Assembly: GCF_007341385.1 (NCBI RefSeq)
Contig: NZ_VJYD01000018.1
Location: 30,429-94,428 of the forward strand
DNA length: 64,000 bases
Direction: 5' to 3'
From: Flavobacterium daemonense
GTDB lineage: Bacteria > Bacteroidota > Bacteroidia > Flavobacteriales > Flavobacteriaceae
A program made the position numbers and the translations under genes. Below, piece by piece: positions 34,447-43,747 of the stretch. Under the pieces are notes generated by a model that had not been told where the DNA came from, did no database searches, and saw only the letters and a list, made by a program, of their open reading frames with translations. The first letter of the stretch is position 1. Each line of letters starts with the position of its first letter.

Positions 34447-35851
34447 TGTTTTTTCCTTTTGCTTCTCTTGAATTTTTCTTGTACCACTCTCTGAATGATT
34501 CTTCTGGAACGGCAGGCATTTCGCGCTGATCGTACCATTTATTCATTTTATTATTGACTAAACCGGGAGCATTTTTCATTACAAATCGGCCTGATTTTCC
34601 GGCGATATTAAAAACCGTCGGATTCGCTAAAACCGTTGCCATTGTTTTCATTGCAATGGTTTTTGAAGTTGGCGTATATCCTTCTTTCACCAAAACCTGA
34701 CGCCATTTATACAATTGATCATGAATGTCAATTTTTACCGGACAAACATTAGTACACGAACCACAAAGCGTACTAGCAAAAGGCAAATCGGCATTTTTGC
34801 TCATATCGAGATTTGGTGCCAAAATAGAGCCAATTGGTCCCGCAACCGCATTATGATAACTGTGTCCACCGCTTCTTCTGTACACCGGGCATGTATTCAT
34901 ACATGCGCCACAACGAATGCATTTCAGCGAATTTCTAAAATCTTCTCTTCCTAATTGTGTACTTCGTCCATTATCGACAATTACAATATGAATTTCCTTG
35001 CCGTCTCTTGGTTTTTTAAAATGGCTTGAAAAAGTGGTAATCGGCTGTCCTGTGGCGCTTCTGGCTAACAATCTTAAGAAAACACCTAAATGTTCTCTTT
35101 TCGGAATCAGTTTTTCAAAACCCATACAGGCAATATGAACATCGGCTAAATGCGCACCCATATCAGCATTTCCTTCATTGGTACAAACCACAAATTCGCC
35201 CGTTTCTGCAATCGCAAAATTAACTCCAGTCAAAGCTGCTTTTCGGGTTAAAAATGTATCTCGAAGTTGTTGGCGCGCCGACTCAGTTAAATATTGCGGA
35301 TCAAAATTTCCTTTTTCTGTACCTAAATGTTCATGGAAAGTTTCGCTTACATCTTCTTTTTTAAGGTGAATTGCCGGCAAAACAATATGGCTTGGCGGTT
35401 CTTTGCGAAGCTGTACAATATATTCTCCTAAATCAGAATCGATAACTTCGACGCCATTTTCAGCTAAATATTCATTCAAATGGCATTCTTCTGTAAGCAT
35501 GGATTTTGATTTTACCATTTGCTTGACATCGTGTTTTACCAAAATAGAATGCACAATTTCATTATGTTCTTTTGCATCAGCTGCCCAATGCACTTTTATT
35601 CCGTTTTTCTGGGCATTTGCTTCAAATTCAATCAAATAATCATGAATATTTGAAAGGACATTATTCTTGATTTTAGAAGCTGTTTCACGCAGCAATTCCC
35701 AATCCTGAATCTGATGCGCCGATTTATCACGTTTTTCACGTACAAACCAAAGCGTTTCATCATGCCAGTTTACACGCTCCACATCTTTATTAAAACGCGC
35801 CGCAGCTTCACTATGTTCTATTGTTTTTTTTGAAGACATCTTTTTAATCAT
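34436..35851 (-). CDS. lutB: LutB-type L-lactate oxidation iron-sulfur protein
   Basis: A 471-residue protein with an N-terminal LUD domain (about 65-290, with NFAIAETGEFVVCTNEGNAD) and a ferredoxin-like part with two 4Fe-4S motifs: CIRCGACMNTCPVYRRSGG near 310 and CGSCTNVCPVKIDIHDQ near 360. This is the standard LutB/LldF layout. It transfers electrons from lactate towards the quinone pool with LutA and LutC. Two ATGs 12 bp apart (35851 and 35839) are possible; the longer is listed. A family B palindrome lies between it and the next gene upstream on this strand (GH28). Confidence 0.94.
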   Translation of the reverse strand: MIKKMSSKKTIEHSEAAARFNKDVERVNWHDETLWFVREKRDKSAHQIQDWELLRETASKIKNNVLSNIHDYLIEFEANAQKNGIKVHWAADAKEHNEIVHSILVKHDVKQMVKSKSMLTEECHLNEYLAENGVEVIDSDLGEYIVQLRKEPPSHIVLPAIHLKKEDVSETFHEHLGTEKGNFDPQYLTESARQQLRDTFLTRKAALTGVNFAIAETGEFVVCTNEGNADMGAHLADVHIACMGFEKLIPKREHLGVFLRLLARSATGQPITTFSSHFKKPRDGKEIHIVIVDNGRSTQLGREDFRNSLKCIRCGACMNTCPVYRRSGGHSYHNAVAGPIGSILAPNLDMSKNADLPFASTLCGSCTNVCPVKIDIHDQLYKWRQVLVKEGYTPTSKTIAMKTMATVLANPTVFNIAGKSGRFVMKNAPGLVNNKMNKWYDQREMPAVPEESFREWYKKNSREAKGKNNEQ

Positions 35852-35868
35852 TTAATCCTGTTGGTTAA

Positions 35869-36008
35869 TTTAAACACATAGAAACATAGGTTATAATACT
35901 GTTGAAAGGCATTTCATTTGCATTAATAAACATAGGCTATGTGTAAATAGATATGTCGTTTATTTCAATCTTTAGGAAAAAGAAAAATCTATGTTTCTAT
36001 GTATTAGA
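35869..36008. repeat. Palindromic element, family B copy 2
   Basis: tttaaacacatagaaacata at one end, ctatgtttctatgta at the other, with internal catttcatttgcatt and cataggctatgtg. Occupies the junction between GH28 and lutB. Confidence 0.85.
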
Positions 36009-36045
36009 TACTATTTTTATAAATATTCCCAATGTTTTTTTTTTT

Positions 36046-37416
36046 TTAATTTTTACTGACAAAATTCACTACATTTTCGTGAATTGCTTTCTCTCCCTGA
36101 ACATTATCAGCACTCACATTTGTCAAGAAAATATTTTCTACAGGAAGTTCTTTTTGAGCCTGAATTCTCGAAATGAATTTTACATCGGTCGCTTTTATAT
36201 TTTCTAAATGCACATTTTTTATTGGCGTCAAACGTCGTTCAATAGTTGGAACCAAATCACGCCATTGGTACAAAACATCAGTTTCTATCCCTAAAATTCC
36301 AGCGTCAATTTTACCCGCTGTAATGTTTGTCATATAAATATTATTGACAAAACCGCCTCGTCTTTCGTTAGTTTTGATGTACAAAAGATGATTCAGTTTT
36401 GCACCATCCACGACCGTGCAATTATCAATAAAAACATTTTCGATACCGCCCGAAAGTTCGCTTCCAATTGCAACTAATTGATGACCATTTTTCACGGTAC
36501 AATTGCGCATAACAATATTTTTTGAAGGCGTGTGCAAATTCCAAGCATCTTTCCCACATCCTGATTTAATCGCAATTGCATCATCGCCTTGATCAAAAAC
36601 ACAATTTTCGATCAATACATTTTGAGACATCTCGGGATCAACACCATCATTATTATGTCCGTGTGCATAAACTTGAAGATTTCTTAATACAACATCTTTT
36701 GATAAAAATGGATGAATCGTCCAAAACGGACTATTTGTTATCTTAACGCCATCCATCAATACATTTTGGCAACGATTGAACTGAATAAAATGCGGACGCA
36801 AATTTGCCGTATCATTTACCATTTGTCTTTCTTTCATTGGCTTTTCATACGAAGCTAGATAGTATAATCTTTTCAGACTTTCCATATGGGCTTTTGGGCG
36901 TGCAAACCATTTTGTCCAAACGTCCATTTTTGCTTTTAGTTCGCCTTCGCCTGTAATGGCAATATTTTTACATTGGTAGGCATAAATCAATGGTGAATAA
37001 TTGTAGCACTCATAACCTTCCCAAGTAGAACGAACTGCAGGCAGATAATCTTTTGGATCTTCAGAAAAAAGCAAAACCGCACCTTTATTCAAATGCAGAT
37101 TTACGTTGCTCTTAAAATGAATTTTCTTTGTCAGCCATTCTCCTTCCGGAATTACAACAGTTCCTCCTCCTGCTTTATTTGCCTTGGAAATGGCTTTTGA
37201 AATGGCTTCAGAAGTTTTGTTTTTATCGCCTTTTACAGCACCAAAATCAACAATCGAGAATTCTTTGCAATTGCTGAAATCTGGAATTTTAATTGCTGGC
37301 ATTTCAAAAGGCGCTTTTATCACAACTTCTGTTTGCATCACTGTAGATGGGTCTTTTTTAAATGATAAAAAAAGGATTGAGAGTAATAGAATAGAAAAAA
37401 GTGTAATTTTTTTCAT
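36046..37416 (-). CDS. GH28 polygalacturonase-like glycoside hydrolase
   Basis: A secreted 456-residue beta-helix enzyme (signal peptide MKKITLFSILLLSILFLSF; start at 37416 chosen for it). GH28 motifs: SIVDFGAVKGDKNKTSEAI near residue 55, NNDGVDPEMS and GDDAIAIKSG with the catalytic aspartates, and IKTNERRGG for the substrate carboxylate. The usual GHG motif reads GHQ (NGHQLVAIGSELSGG): the histidine is kept and the following glycine is replaced. This is most consistent with an exo-acting or rhamnogalacturonan-directed member. It sits between lutA and lutB, breaking up the lactate genes, which ties pectin hydrolysis to rhamnose and lactate use. Confidence 0.92.
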   Translation of the reverse strand: MKKITLFSILLLSILFLSFKKDPSTVMQTEVVIKAPFEMPAIKIPDFSNCKEFSIVDFGAVKGDKNKTSEAISKAISKANKAGGGTVVIPEGEWLTKKIHFKSNVNLHLNKGAVLLFSEDPKDYLPAVRSTWEGYECYNYSPLIYAYQCKNIAITGEGELKAKMDVWTKWFARPKAHMESLKRLYYLASYEKPMKERQMVNDTANLRPHFIQFNRCQNVLMDGVKITNSPFWTIHPFLSKDVVLRNLQVYAHGHNNDGVDPEMSQNVLIENCVFDQGDDAIAIKSGCGKDAWNLHTPSKNIVMRNCTVKNGHQLVAIGSELSGGIENVFIDNCTVVDGAKLNHLLYIKTNERRGGFVNNIYMTNITAGKIDAGILGIETDVLYQWRDLVPTIERRLTPIKNVHLENIKATDVKFISRIQAQKELPVENIFLTNVSADNVQGEKAIHENVVNFVSKN

Positions 37417-37429
37417 GTTGTATATTTTA

Positions 37430-37571
37430 TTTAAACACATAGAAACATAGTTTTTACAGCTTTAAAAAAGGCGTTTCACTTTTTTAAACAAACATAGCTA
37501 TGTGTAAATGATATGATCATTTATTTTAATCTTTTTACACAAAGAAAATCTATGTTTCTATGTGTTTTAAA
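37430..37571. repeat. Palindromic element, family B copy 3
   Basis: tttaaacacatagaaacata ... aaaaaaggcgtttcac ... ctatgtttctatgtgtttta. Occupies the junction between lutA and GH28. Confidence 0.88.
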
Positions 37572-37578
37572 TTTTAAT

Positions 37579-38316
37579 TTATGCCATTGTATTTAATATT
37601 TCAGCAATATGAATGGTTTTTACTTGGCTGTTTTGTCTTTTTAGAATTCCTTCTAAATGCATTAAACATGACATATCACCGCCAGTAATATAATCGACAT
37701 TATGGTTTTCATGATCTTTGATTCGGTCTTGACCCATTTTTACAGAAACCGCTTCTTCAGTAACACAAAATGTTCCTCCAAAACCGCAACATTCGTCTTT
37801 TCTGGATAAAGAAACTAAATCCAGGCCTTTTATTTTATAAAGCAATTGTTGTGGTTTTGAGAAAAATGGTGCGTTTAATTCGGTCATCTGCGAAAGCTTC
37901 AAACCACGCTGACCGTGACAACTTTGATGCATTCCGACTCTATATGGAAAATTACCATTTATTTCATGAATGTCCAGAATATCGGTAATAAACTCGGTCA
38001 GTTCAAAAACTTTTTTGCGCATTTCTGAAGCTACAACTTCCAATTTTTCATCGTGCAGATGCTCTTTTACATGCAAAACACAACTACCAGAAGGACAAAC
38101 AATGTAATCAAATCCGGCAAAATTAGAGATGAAATTTGCATTACAGCCTTTCGTTAAATGTTCGTACCCGCTGTTTGCCATTGGTTGGCCACAGCAAGTT
38201 TGACCCATTGGAAAATGAACATCACAGCCCAATTTCTGCAAAAGTTCATAGGTTGCGATTCCCACTTTTGGGTAAAATTGATCGACATAACACGGTATAA
38301 AAAGTCCGATTTTCAT
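37579..38316 (-). CDS. lutA: LutA-type (Fe-S)-binding protein
   Basis: A 245-residue cysteine-rich-domain protein of the LutA/GlpC-like type, part of the L-lactate oxidation complex. Two CCG domains are visible: CDVHFPMGQTCCGQPMANSG near residue 33 and SRKDECCGFGGTFCVTEE near 165, with an intervening HQSCHGQRGLK. The ATG at 38316 (MKIGLFIPCYVDQFYP) matches the conserved N-terminus, so the longer frame through the repeat is rejected. It is separated from lutB by the GH28 gene and two family B repeats. Confidence 0.94.
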   Translation of the reverse strand: MKIGLFIPCYVDQFYPKVGIATYELLQKLGCDVHFPMGQTCCGQPMANSGYEHLTKGCNANFISNFAGFDYIVCPSGSCVLHVKEHLHDEKLEVVASEMRKKVFELTEFITDILDIHEINGNFPYRVGMHQSCHGQRGLKLSQMTELNAPFFSKPQQLLYKIKGLDLVSLSRKDECCGFGGTFCVTEEAVSVKMGQDRIKDHENHNVDYITGGDMSCLMHLEGILKRQNSQVKTIHIAEILNTMA

Positions 38317-38330
38317 ATTCTTGGTAATTC

Positions 38331-38471
38331 TTTTAAACACATAGAAACATAGTTTTCATAGCCTGTAAAAGAAGTTTCACTTTAAATAAAACTCATAGTA
38401 CTATGTGAAGAAATGTATTTCTTTTTATATTCTTATTTAACACATAAAAGCTATGTTTCTATGTGTTTAAA
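38331..38471. repeat. Palindromic element, family B copy 4
   Basis: ttttaaacacatagaaacat ... gaagtttcacttt ... gctatgtttctatgtgttta. Occupies the junction between the rhamnulokinase-like gene and lutA. Confidence 0.88.
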
Positions 38472-38474
38472 AAC

Positions 38475-39836
38475 CTAATGCTTATAAAACTTCAAATCGA
38501 TTAAATCATTCTGAATTGGTTTCGGGTTCCAGTTTTCATGGATCGCCAGCGCCGCGCCTAAAGCACTCGCCTGTGCCATCGACGCTGCATATACTTCAAT
38601 ATCTGGATAGGCCTCTGCAAGCAAATTCATAAAAATCGAATTCTTGCTGAAACCTCCATCTACAAAAATTTTCTTTACAGGACTATTGTGTATCACTAAG
38701 TTAGTCGAAAAAACTTGTTGTTCAACCAAATCCAACATCAATTGATGATACGCGATCTCGTAGCTTTTAAAAGTTGAAAGATCTCTCTTTTGGAATGGAC
38801 ATTCTTTCAGAATATCAAAATCGTATTTCTTTGGATAAATAATCTGAAAATTGAGTGATCGCAAAGTCGCTACAATCTTTTTATCAAAATAAACATCTTT
38901 AAAACTGTCAAACGGAACATTAAAATGTGCGGCTAATCTTTTAGCCTGAATTTCATGTTCATTGCCCGAAAATAATCGCGCTGCTTTTACCGGTTTTTCA
39001 GTGTATTGCATGTAACACAAACAATCCTGCTGCAACTCCTCAAAAGTCAAAGGTTTATTATTGAAAGGATTCAGCGAAATGCTCCAAGTTCCTGTCGATA
39101 ATAAAACAAAAGGCTCCGTAAAATTAATGGTATAAGGAATTATTGCCGATGAACTGTCATGAAGGCCAACTCCAATTGCCAAATCATTCTCTTTTTTTAA
39201 GACATCTTTTCCGTAATGCAACGGCGGAATTTTAGCTGAAATGCCTTCGTTTTGAAGCCATTTGTGATATTTCATCTTTTTAAAATTCCACAAATTCGTA
39301 TGACAGCCAATGCTTGTAATATCGGCGAAAGCCTCATTTGTCAACAGAAAACTCAAATATTGCGGTAAATGAAGGCAATATTTTACTTTTTCAAACAACT
39401 CTGGTTCTTCTTCCTTAAGTCGGTAAATCTGCATTCCAGAATTCAGACTTCCTAAAACCGGAGAAGCCGTTTTGACAGCAAATTTTTCTTCACCTTTATA
39501 CTTGGCGTAAAATTCTTTTTTTAATTCCTCTGGATAATCTTTTAAATAATTATACAGAGGAGTCAAAACTTTTCCGTTTTCATCAATATACACAAAACTA
39601 GCGCCGTATGTACTAAAATTGATTGCTTTTAAAACATAGTTGGTCAACTCTTTTATTTCTGATAATCGATCGAGTATCCAGTTTTTCAGGACATCAATAT
39701 CTTCACAAGGAAAACCATCTTCATCTGTGGTTTCATCAAGATTTACTGATTTTTCCCAAACAATCTTATAATTTTCGTCAAATAAAAAAACTTTTTTGTT
39801 TGTTTTACCAATATCAAAAATTGCAACTACATTCAT
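38475..39836 (-). CDS. FGGY-family carbohydrate kinase, probable rhamnulokinase
   Basis: A 453-residue sugar kinase of the FGGY type (ASKHA fold): phosphate-1 motif VVAIFDIGKTNKKVFLFDE at the N-terminus, HDSSSAIIPYTI and LLSTGTWSISLNPF in the middle, and the C-terminal adenosine-binding KIFVDGGFSKNSIFMNLLAE. Start at 39836 (MNVVAIF) is chosen as it begins the fold. With RhaI and the rhamnulose-1-phosphate aldolase next to it, phosphorylation of L-rhamnulose is the expected reaction. It differs from E. coli RhaB in length (489), so it is a non-orthologous or divergent rhamnulokinase. Confidence 0.85.
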   Translation of the reverse strand: MNVVAIFDIGKTNKKVFLFDENYKIVWEKSVNLDETTDEDGFPCEDIDVLKNWILDRLSEIKELTNYVLKAINFSTYGASFVYIDENGKVLTPLYNYLKDYPEELKKEFYAKYKGEEKFAVKTASPVLGSLNSGMQIYRLKEEEPELFEKVKYCLHLPQYLSFLLTNEAFADITSIGCHTNLWNFKKMKYHKWLQNEGISAKIPPLHYGKDVLKKENDLAIGVGLHDSSSAIIPYTINFTEPFVLLSTGTWSISLNPFNNKPLTFEELQQDCLCYMQYTEKPVKAARLFSGNEHEIQAKRLAAHFNVPFDSFKDVYFDKKIVATLRSLNFQIIYPKKYDFDILKECPFQKRDLSTFKSYEIAYHQLMLDLVEQQVFSTNLVIHNSPVKKIFVDGGFSKNSIFMNLLAEAYPDIEVYAASMAQASALGAALAIHENWNPKPIQNDLIDLKFYKH

Positions 39837-39839
39837 TTT

Positions 39840-39918
39840 TTTTTTTAATTGTAAATTGTTAATTATCAATTGTTAATTTTAGATTCATAATTTATAATTA
39901 ACAATTAATAATCTATAA
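39840..39918. repeat. AT-rich 'taattgttaattg' palindromic repeat, copy 1
   Basis: Repeated words (aattgttaatt, tataattaacaatta) form inverted and direct repeats between rhaI and the kinase gene. A related copy lies at about 60822-60910. Confidence 0.6.
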
Positions 39919-41193
39919 TTATAGTCCTGTTGCCATTGTTTTTAATCCTCTTTCGCCAATCAAATTATTTCTAACTGCAAGAGAACGATATAATTCAACT
40001 GGATTTAAAGCTGCTCCAGAACGCAAACGAGCTTCTGCAACTAATGCGCGAACATCTGTACGGAAAGCATTTTGAAGAATTTCCTGTGCTTTAACCACAT
40101 CATTTTCTTCTTGAGCTTGTTCCAATGCTTTTCTGTCAACAGAAAGTGCTTGTGCATACGCAATCATAATCGCTTCAACAGATTGCAATAAATCTTCTAA
40201 AGGATCTTTAATATTGTGAGAAGCATCAATCATCCAACCTAAATCTTTGGCGTGATTCATTCCTCTTGCATCCATTCCTTCAACCAATTCATTGAAAATC
40301 AAGAATAATTGATAAGGTTTTAAAGCTCCAGCAGTTAAATCGTCATCTCCGTATTTTGAATCGTTAAAGTGAAAACCTCCTAATTTATTGTCCATCAATA
40401 AAATAGAAACAATTTGCTCAATGTTTGCATTTGGCAAATGGTGTCCTAAATCAACCAGTGTTTTTGCTTTGTCTCCTAATTTTTGAACGTATGAATACGA
40501 TTGTCCCCAATCGGCAACTGTTGTAGAGTAAAAATTTGGTTCAGCACATTTGTATTCTAAGAATAATTTCCAGTTTGAAGGCAATGCGTCGTAGATTTCC
40601 TCTAAACTTTCTAATGTATTTTGATACGCTTTACGGAAGTTTAATTGTCCCGGAAAGTTAGATCCGTCTGCCAACCAAACTGTTAGCGAATCAGAACCTA
40701 ATTCAATTCCGTGTTTGATAACCTCGATATTGTGAGCAATTGCTTGTTTGCGAACTGCTTTATTTACGTTTTGCAATGAACCATATCTATACGTATGTTC
40801 TGCATTTGCCTGATCCTGAAACGTGTTCGAGTTCATGGCATCAAACTTTAATCCGTGCTGTGCTGCAAGCGTTTTGATAGCTTTATAATCAGTTGGAATA
40901 TCCCACGGAATATGAAGCGAAATCGCGCCCGAAGCATTGTTTAATTTATGAAGCAAACCTACATCTTCAATTTTTTCCTCTAATGAACGAGGTTCTCCTC
41001 CACCTGCAAAACGTCCAAATCTAGTTCCTCCAGTTCCTAAAGCCCAAGATGGAATTGCAATTTGAAAATCAATTAATTTTTGAATGATTGATTCTGCATT
41101 TTCTATTTCTGATGCTGTAAAAGCAAATTTATTTTGATGTTTTTTCAGCAATCCCTCATTATGAGATGCAATATTGTTTGATTCAATTAACAT
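39919..41193 (-). CDS. rhaI: L-rhamnose isomerase (RhaI type)
   Basis: A 424-residue TIM-barrel isomerase converting L-rhamnose to L-rhamnulose. It resembles the Pseudomonas-type RhaI rather than E. coli RhaA: IPSWALGTGGTRFGRFAGGG, SLHIPWDIP, LFLEYKCAEPNFYSTTV, TLVDLGHHLPNANIEQI and GGFHFNDSKYGDDDLTAG, the last containing metal-ligand His and Asp residues. Length matches the family (about 430). Upstream, a hairpin terminator and a family B repeat separate it from the aldolase gene, so it may have its own promoter in the 386-bp gap. Confidence 0.94.
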   Translation of the reverse strand: MLIESNNIASHNEGLLKKHQNKFAFTASEIENAESIIQKLIDFQIAIPSWALGTGGTRFGRFAGGGEPRSLEEKIEDVGLLHKLNNASGAISLHIPWDIPTDYKAIKTLAAQHGLKFDAMNSNTFQDQANAEHTYRYGSLQNVNKAVRKQAIAHNIEVIKHGIELGSDSLTVWLADGSNFPGQLNFRKAYQNTLESLEEIYDALPSNWKLFLEYKCAEPNFYSTTVADWGQSYSYVQKLGDKAKTLVDLGHHLPNANIEQIVSILLMDNKLGGFHFNDSKYGDDDLTAGALKPYQLFLIFNELVEGMDARGMNHAKDLGWMIDASHNIKDPLEDLLQSVEAIMIAYAQALSVDRKALEQAQEENDVVKAQEILQNAFRTDVRALVAEARLRSGAALNPVELYRSLAVRNNLIGERGLKTMATGL

Positions 41194-41301
41194 AGCATTT
41201 TATTTTAATAGCGCACAATGTAACACATTATATCGATTGCGCTCTTGGTTAATCTTAATTATTTTATTTTGCCATTGGGCAAATTTGATTTGCAAATTAA
41301 T

Positions 41302-41443
41302 TTTAACACATAGAAACATAGATTTTATTCCCTATTTAAAGATTCCAAAGAGAAACCAATTTCTTTCACATAGCCAACTATGTGAATTTAAATAAGTGAA
41401 ACGCCTTTTTTTGCATTTACAGAAACTATGTTTCTATGTGTTA
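41302..41443. repeat. Palindromic element, family B copy 5 (inverted orientation)
   Basis: ttttaacacatagaaacata ... aagtgaaacgcctttttttg ... actatgtttctatgtgttag. The internal gcgtttcac word appears here as its complement, so this copy is inverted relative to copies 1-4. Lies between the aldolase gene and rhaI. Confidence 0.88.
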
Positions 41444-41500
41444 GAAATAACCACAATCAAAAGATTTTTATTTAAATCTTGACTTTTAAATTTTAAAAAA

Positions 41501-41534
41501 ATCTAACGTTCGAAAATCTCCGAACGTTAGATTA
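41501..41534 (-). terminator. Terminator downstream of the bifunctional aldolase gene
   Basis: Perfect 13-bp inverted repeat aatctaacgttcg / cgaacgttagatt with an 8-nt loop; on the minus strand it is followed by a T-run. Located 46 bp after the stop codon of the bifunctional aldolase/dehydrogenase. Confidence 0.8.
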
Positions 41535-41579
41535 CAAAAAACCACCTTTGTTTTAAACAAACTTAAAAAAACTTACAAT

Positions 41580-43721
41580 CTATCTGTAAAAGCCCATTCC
41601 GACACCGCCATCAACGTTTAGAGCGTTTCCTGTAGATTTACCTAATAAACCGCCAACGAAAGCAAAACACGCATTTGCGATATCATCTGGCAATATAATT
41701 TCATTTAATAAGGTACGTTTTGCATAGTAAGCCGGCAATTCTTCAACTGTGATTCCGTATGCTTTTGCACGTCCTTCTGCCCATCCGCCAGACCAGATAT
41801 TTGAATCTGAAATCACAGCATCTGGATTTACCGTATTCACACGAATTTTATCCGCTCCAAGTTCAGCCGCCATTAAACGTGTCAAATGCGCTTGAGCTGC
41901 TTTTGCAGAACCGTAACCAGGATTATTTGGACCTGCAACTACTGCATTTTTAGAAACGATATTTACAATGTCTCCGCCAAAACCTTGTTTGCGCATTACT
42001 TCGATTCCGGCTTTAGAAACAATAAATTGTCCTTTCACCAAAATATCGTATAATCTGTCCCACTCTTCTAAAGTATGTTCTGCAATAGATTTTGAAATAC
42101 TGATTCCGGCATTGTTTACAATAATATCAGCACCTCCAAAAGCTAGAGACGCCTGATCAAACGCTTTTTCCGTACTATCAGGATCCGTAACATTCAATAA
42201 AGTACTTGAAACAGCATCTTTACCAAACAATTTCACAAACTCAGCAGTAGCCGATTCTAAACGCTCTTCGTTGATATCATTGATAACCACACAAGCACCT
42301 TCTTGAGCAAATTTCTTAGCGATAGCTTTACCAATTCCGCCAGCAGAACCTGTAATTACAGCCACTCTGCCAGATAATGCTTTTGGTTTTGGCATACGCT
42401 GTAATTTAGCTTCTTCCAATAACCAATATTCAATGTCAAATGCTTCTTGGTGAGGCAATGATGTATATTCTGAAACTGCTTCAGCACCTTTCATTACGTT
42501 TACGGCATTGATATAATATTCAGATGCCAAACGCGCCATTGTTTTATCTTTTGCAAAAGTGAACATTCCAACTCCTGGATATAAAATCACAACTGGATTT
42601 GGGTCACGCATTGCAGGTGAATTTGATTTTTTGCATGCATTGTAATAGTCTTTGTACATTGCACGATACGCTTCAAATGCTGGTGTTAATTTTGCTTTAA
42701 TTGCATCAACATCAGATAAATCTTCGTTTGGATCTAATTCTAAAACCAGCGGACTGATTTTTGTTCTTAAAAAGTGATCCGGACAAGAAGTTCCAAGCGG
42801 CGCTAATTTTGAAAGATCATTAGAATTAATGAATTCCAAAACTCTCGCATCATCTGTATAATGTCCAATCATTTGACGCTCAGACGAACAGAAACCTCTT
42901 AAGATTGGAGCTACTTTTGCCGCTTTTAATTTACGATCCGCTTCTGGAAGACTATCAATTTTTTTACCTCCAAAAACTGGGCGTTTTTTTCCGTAATTAC
43001 TTTCAAGATATTCAGCACATTTTTCGATTACTTCCAGCGTATTAATATAACTTTCGTATGCAGTATCGCCCCAAGTGAATAAACCATGAGAACCTAACAT
43101 GATACCACGAAGTTTTTTCCCTTTTTTCTCAGCTTCTTCCAAACAGCTTCTTAATTGAAGCCCAAGGTCAAAACCAGGGCGTTGCCATCCAACCCATCCA
43201 ATTTCACCATCAAACAATTCTTCTGTAATTTGCTTTCCATCTTTTGCAGCAGCGATTGCAATTGCCGCATCTGGATGCAAGTGATCGATGTGTTTGAAAG
43301 GCAAGAAACCATGTAAAGCAGTATCGATTGAAGGCGCTTTTGATGCCAAATCAAAAATACAGTGGTTGAATAATTCTACCATTTCATCTTCAAACTCAAT
43401 TCCTCTGTACACATTTTCAAGATTGCGCAATCTGTCTAAATAAAGGGCTGCACATCCTGATTTTGTTAATGTTCCAATATCTCCACCAGAACCTTTGATC
43501 CACATTACTTCAGAGCTCTCGCCTGTTAATGGGTCTTTATCTGTTATTTTTACAGAAGTGTTTCCACCTCCGTAGTTTGTCAATCTTAAATCGGCTCCAA
43601 GCAGATTCGAGCGATAAATAAAAAGCGCTACTTCATCACCAGCTAATTCTTTTGCTTTAGCTTCATCCCAAAGATAGCTTACGTGCTTAAAATTCATATT
43701 AGTTGTATTTATATTCGACAT
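41580..43721 (-). CDS. rhaE: Bifunctional rhamnulose-1-phosphate aldolase / L-lactaldehyde dehydrogenase
   Basis: A 713-residue fusion. Residues about 15-420 form a class II aldolase domain (SNLLGADLRLTNYGGGNTSV, the metal-site HIDHLHPDAAIAIA and GSHGLFTWG) that splits L-rhamnulose-1-phosphate into DHAP and L-lactaldehyde. Residues about 445-710 form a short-chain dehydrogenase (VAVITGSAGGIGKAIA, NNAGIS, catalytic YGSAKAAQ) expected to oxidise lactaldehyde to L-lactate. This is the fused enzyme found in rhamnose pathways of Bacillus, Bacteroidota and others. Two ATGs (43721 and 43697) are possible. RhaT is 26 bp upstream on the same strand. The name follows the RhaE/RhaEW usage. Confidence 0.93.
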   Translation of the reverse strand: MSNINTTNMNFKHVSYLWDEAKAKELAGDEVALFIYRSNLLGADLRLTNYGGGNTSVKITDKDPLTGESSEVMWIKGSGGDIGTLTKSGCAALYLDRLRNLENVYRGIEFEDEMVELFNHCIFDLASKAPSIDTALHGFLPFKHIDHLHPDAAIAIAAAKDGKQITEELFDGEIGWVGWQRPGFDLGLQLRSCLEEAEKKGKKLRGIMLGSHGLFTWGDTAYESYINTLEVIEKCAEYLESNYGKKRPVFGGKKIDSLPEADRKLKAAKVAPILRGFCSSERQMIGHYTDDARVLEFINSNDLSKLAPLGTSCPDHFLRTKISPLVLELDPNEDLSDVDAIKAKLTPAFEAYRAMYKDYYNACKKSNSPAMRDPNPVVILYPGVGMFTFAKDKTMARLASEYYINAVNVMKGAEAVSEYTSLPHQEAFDIEYWLLEEAKLQRMPKPKALSGRVAVITGSAGGIGKAIAKKFAQEGACVVINDINEERLESATAEFVKLFGKDAVSSTLLNVTDPDSTEKAFDQASLAFGGADIIVNNAGISISKSIAEHTLEEWDRLYDILVKGQFIVSKAGIEVMRKQGFGGDIVNIVSKNAVVAGPNNPGYGSAKAAQAHLTRLMAAELGADKIRVNTVNPDAVISDSNIWSGGWAEGRAKAYGITVEELPAYYAKRTLLNEIILPDDIANACFAFVGGLLGKSTGNALNVDGGVGMGFYR

Positions 43722-43747
43722 TTGGTTGTTTTGATTTTAGTTGATAT

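Noticed and set aside
38649..38665. Further copy of the rhamnose motif (tttacaggactattg)
   Set aside because: It lies in the coding sequence of the kinase, lacks the GTACAGGA core and has no palindromic arms. Similar chance matches occur in GH115 near 62113 and elsewhere.
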